A stretch of 64,000 nt of DNA from Nonlabens sp. MB-3u-79 (GTDB lineage: Bacteria > Bacteroidota > Bacteroidia > Flavobacteriales > Flavobacteriaceae): NCBI RefSeq assembly GCF_002831625.1, contig NZ_CP025116.1, forward strand, positions 1,240,001-1,304,000, given 5' to 3'. The translations under genes were made by a program, and so were the position numbers. This document shows, piece by piece, positions 61,558-64,000 of the stretch. Each line of letters starts with the position of its first letter. The stretch's first letter is position 1. The notes beneath the pieces were generated by a model, which saw only the letters and a program-made list of their open reading frames with translations, was not told where the DNA came from and searched no databases.

Positions 61558-62844
61558 ATGAAGATATATAAATTTGGTGGGGCATCAGTTAAAGACGCTG
61601 ATGGAGTACGTAATGTGTTGCATGTATTGCAAGTTATGGGTGCTGAAGATTTAGGTGTCGTCATTTCTGCTATGGGAAAAACCACTAATGCCTTAGAAGA
61701 TGTAATTTCCAGTTATCAAGATAATGATGCTTATTATCTGGATCTTATTGATGAGCTACACCTTAAACATTTGGCGGTAATTGAAGGTTTGGAGATGCCT
61801 TCTGATGGTATTAAAGAGGAATGGTTGTTCCGCTTTCGCGAAAGCGGAATTAAAAAAACAGTAAAAGCAATCATAGAGTCTCTCAAAGGCGAAATGCTGC
61901 GCAACCAAAGTAAAAACTACAGTTTCCTCTACGATCAAGTGGTAAGTCATGGAGAGTTGTTATCCACTAAAATAGTAGCGGCTTTTCTCAACGCTTGTGA
62001 TATTCCATTGGTATGGAAAGATGCACGACAGCTTATAAAAACCGACCAAAAATACCGTGATGCTGGTGTGAACTGGAAAGAAACAGAAAATTTAATCATT
62101 CAATCTTGTAAAGGTCAGCCGTTTATTACACAAGGTTTTATAGGGTCTGATAACAATGGTTTTACCACCACCCTAGGTAGAGAAGGAAGTGATTATACTG
62201 CAGCAATTCTAGCCTACTGCTTGGATGGCACTGGGGTAACCATATGGAAGGATGTGCCTGGAGTTCTTAACGCAGATCCCCGGGTTTTTGAAAAAACAAT
62301 ATTATTAAATAAGATTCCCTACAACGAGGCTATTGAGCTGGCATTTTATGGCGCTTCTGTCATTCACCCTAAAACATTACAACCTCTTCAAGGAAAAGAG
62401 ATTCCGCTTTATGTAAAATCTTTTATGAACCCAGAGGAGGAAGGCACTGTGATAACGGCTGTGGATACTATTGAGCCTTTAACACCTTGTTATATCGTTA
62501 GAAAAAACATGGTTTTCCTGAAGATATCTTCTAGGGATTTTAGCTTTATAGGAGAGCATAATATTTCTGATATTTTTCAAGAATTAAGTATTCACAAGAT
62601 GCAAGTAGGCTTGCTACAGAATAGTGCGATTAGTTTTTCATTATGTGTAGAAGATAAATACGCTAAAATAAATGAACTTCTTAAGGATCTAGAATCTCGT
62701 TATCGCGTAAGTCATGTAGAAGGAGTTTCCCTATATACAGTAAGGCATTATGATGGAGATGCCATCGAGTTTATAGAGTCTGGAAAGACGGTTTTATTAA
62801 AACAACGCGCACAAGAAACGCTTCAATTAGTCGTTAAAGAATAG
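61558..62844 (+). CDS. Aspartate kinase
   Basis: A 428-residue monofunctional aspartokinase, first step to lysine, methionine, threonine and diaminopimelate. The N-terminal signature is MKIYKFGGASVKDADGVRNV; the substrate block TTLGREGSDYTAAILAYCL and KDVPGVLNADPRVF follow. The C-terminal ACT region (about 310-410) is present and should bind a feedback effector. A palindrome copy (61832-61845, extended to a 22-base perfect palindrome at 61828-61849) encodes FRFRES at residues 91-96. It is second in an operon with a GNAT gene and has no homoserine dehydrogenase fusion. Confidence 0.95.
   Translation: MKIYKFGGASVKDADGVRNVLHVLQVMGAEDLGVVISAMGKTTNALEDVISSYQDNDAYYLDLIDELHLKHLAVIEGLEMPSDGIKEEWLFRFRESGIKKTVKAIIESLKGEMLRNQSKNYSFLYDQVVSHGELLSTKIVAAFLNACDIPLVWKDARQLIKTDQKYRDAGVNWKETENLIIQSCKGQPFITQGFIGSDNNGFTTTLGREGSDYTAAILAYCLDGTGVTIWKDVPGVLNADPRVFEKTILLNKIPYNEAIELAFYGASVIHPKTLQPLQGKEIPLYVKSFMNPEEEGTVITAVDTIEPLTPCYIVRKNMVFLKISSRDFSFIGEHNISDIFQELSIHKMQVGLLQNSAISFSLCVEDKYAKINELLKDLESRYRVSHVEGVSLYTVRHYDGDAIEFIESGKTVLLKQRAQETLQLVVKE
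61832..61845. repeat. Palindrome family A, copy 13
   Basis: Exact GCTTTCGCGAAAGC within the aspartate kinase gene; flanking bases extend the perfect palindrome to 22 bases (61828-61849). Confidence 0.95.
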
Positions 62845-62861
62845 AGGCTCTACAATTATAT

Positions 62862-62869
62862 TATATTTG
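62862..62869 (+). promoter_or_regulatory. Candidate -7 element (TATATTTG) of the acyltransferase gene
   Basis: TATATTTG fits TAnnTTTG and ends 23 bases before the ATG at 62893. Confidence 0.6.
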
Positions 62870-62892
62870 TATACTTATACCAACCAACTTTT

Positions 62893-64000
62893 ATGGGACT
62901 TGTGAACGCAAAAGAGGTAGCCAAAGCTATCCACATAGATAAATACGGTTTCTTAGGAACTCTAGGTGGGTGGACGTTGATGAAGCTTTTACGCATTTCT
63001 ACTCTTAATAAATTGTATGACAAGCATAAAAATAAAGACACCGCTGACTTTTTAAACGGTCTATTAGAGGACCTTCAAATTGAGTTTGAAATTCCAGTGG
63101 AAGACTTAAGACGCATTCCTAAAAACGGTGCTTTTATCACTATTTCAAATCATCCATTAGGAGGAGTGGATGGAGTTTTGTTATTAAAATTACTTCTAGA
63201 GCGTCGACCAGACTACAAGATCATCGCAAATTTCTTACTGCACCGTATTGAGCCTTTGAAGCCATTCATCATGCCAGTAAACCCTTTTGAAGACCGTAAA
63301 GAGGTGAAATCTAGTACTGTTGGTTTTATGCAGGCTATTAGACATCTTAAAAACGATTTACCTTTGGGTATTTTTCCTGCAGGAGAAGTTTCTACGTATA
63401 GAGATGGCAAGCTAGTCGTAGATAAAACATGGGAAGAGAGCTCCATGAAATTGATTCAAAGAGCTGAGGTTCCTGTAATCCCTATTTACTTCCATGCAAA
63501 GAATAGTCGCATGTTTTACCTACTCGCAAAGCTTAACGATGTTTTTAGAACTGCAAAACTTCCATCTGAAGTGCTTTCACAAAAAAATCGAGTAGTTAAG
63601 GTGAGAATAGGAAATCCTATTTCTGTTAAGGCACAAAAGGAACACAAATCTCTAGATGATTTTACAGATTTCTTACGTAGGAAAACCTACATGCTTTCTA
63701 AGCCTTATGATAAAGAAACGAAGAGGTTAAGTGATATTCCTAACGCTATCAAGATACCAAAAGCTCCCAAAAAAATAGCTGCTACTACAGATCAACAAGC
63801 CATGATTAAAGAAGTAGATGCTTTGAGAGAAATGGGGGATAAACGTCTTTTAGAATCAAAAAATTACGAAGTATTCTTATCTAAAAAAGAACATATCCCT
63901 AATGTCTTAACCGAACTAGGAAGGTTGAGAGAGATCACTTTTAGAGCTATAGGGGAAGGAACTAATAATGCGACAGATCTCGATCATTATGATGACTATT
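62893..64000 (+). CDS. OlsF-like bifunctional acyltransferase, N-terminal part (partial)
   Basis: The gene runs off the right edge; 369 codons are visible. The N-terminal domain is a PlsC-type lysophospholipid acyltransferase: catalytic NHPLGGVDG (H-x4-D) and FPAGEVSTYRDGK. After a linker (AIKIPKAPKKIAATT) a second domain starts, with ELGRLREITFRAIGEGTNN, typical of the GNAT-like N-acyltransferase OlsB. This two-domain order matches OlsF, the enzyme described for ornithine-lipid synthesis in Flavobacterium johnsoniae and Serratia. It should make a 3-acyloxyacyl ornithine lipid at the inner membrane. The start MGLVNAKEVAKAIH follows a good -7 element. The C-terminal half is not visible, so bifunctionality is inferred. 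Confidence 0.85.
   Translation, partial: MGLVNAKEVAKAIHIDKYGFLGTLGGWTLMKLLRISTLNKLYDKHKNKDTADFLNGLLEDLQIEFEIPVEDLRRIPKNGAFITISNHPLGGVDGVLLLKLLLERRPDYKIIANFLLHRIEPLKPFIMPVNPFEDRKEVKSSTVGFMQAIRHLKNDLPLGIFPAGEVSTYRDGKLVVDKTWEESSMKLIQRAEVPVIPIYFHAKNSRMFYLLAKLNDVFRTAKLPSEVLSQKNRVVKVRIGNPISVKAQKEHKSLDDFTDFLRRKTYMLSKPYDKETKRLSDIPNAIKIPKAPKKIAATTDQQAMIKEVDALREMGDKRLLESKNYEVFLSKKEHIPNVLTELGRLREITFRAIGEGTNNATDLDHYDDY

Overview
This window looks like ordinary chromosome from a marine member of the Flavobacteriaceae (Bacteroidota). The evidence is low-to-moderate GC, promoters of the TAnnTTTG type, almost no Shine-Dalgarno sequences, SusC-like TonB receptors with carboxypeptidase-like N-termini, lipoproteins with short lipoboxes, and C-terminal type IX secretion (T9SS) sorting domains. 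A frequent 14-bp palindrome, GCTTTCGCGAAAGC, recalls Nonlabens/Dokdonia-like genomes, but that placement is only a guess. I see no phage, IS element, CRISPR array, tRNA or rRNA.

Layout. 1-7 kb: 5' part of ileS, a DUF2797 protein, a GH3-like adenylating enzyme, a PfkB kinase, a long PurF-type amidophosphoribosyltransferase, and superoxide dismutase. 7-13 kb: an AddA-like helicase-nuclease, glycine C-acetyltransferase (kbl), and an OmpA-type porin with thrombospondin-3 repeats. 13-20 kb: a candidate nucleic-acid scavenging locus (DUF5689 lipoprotein, TonB receptor, divergent secreted endonuclease), then yraN and an LD-carboxypeptidase. 20-28 kb: a DUF1800/DUF1501 pair, metG, a PD40 propeller lipoprotein and an M28 peptidase. 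28-31 kb: a repeat-rich spacer, then a TPP riboswitch controlling a TonB receptor, which is probably the outer-membrane thiamine importer. 31-39 kb: a Rieske-like lipoprotein, greA-HIT, tadA, dxs, a large T9SS propeller protein and dgt. 39-46 kb: a TonB receptor, a repeat-rich lipoprotein, and a PiT phosphate transporter fused to a PhoU-like tail. 46-53 kb: an RND efflux operon headed by a TetR regulator. 53-64 kb: prenyl synthase, DNA ligase with ligase-associated exonuclease, a lipoprotein of unknown function, threonine dehydrogenase, a TerB-like protein, fructose-1,6-bisphosphatase, a GNAT protein, aspartate kinase, and the first part of an OlsF-like ornithine-lipid synthase.

Genes that work together: tdh (58.4 kb) and kbl (10.4 kb) make up the two-step threonine-to-glycine pathway although they lie 48 kb apart. 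dxs uses the cofactor (TPP) whose precursor the riboswitch-controlled receptor probably imports. The ligase and exonuclease genes overlap and should form one repair unit.

The most unusual signal is the set of dispersed palindromic repeats. GCTTTCGCGAAAGC occurs 13 times (11 exact, 2 with one mismatch). Nine copies are inside genes, in all three reading frames and without stop codons, and two form the end of signal peptides. A split copy lies in the LD-carboxypeptidase gene. A second, 30-bp palindrome family and a TTCAAG-hexamer/promoter module are also present.
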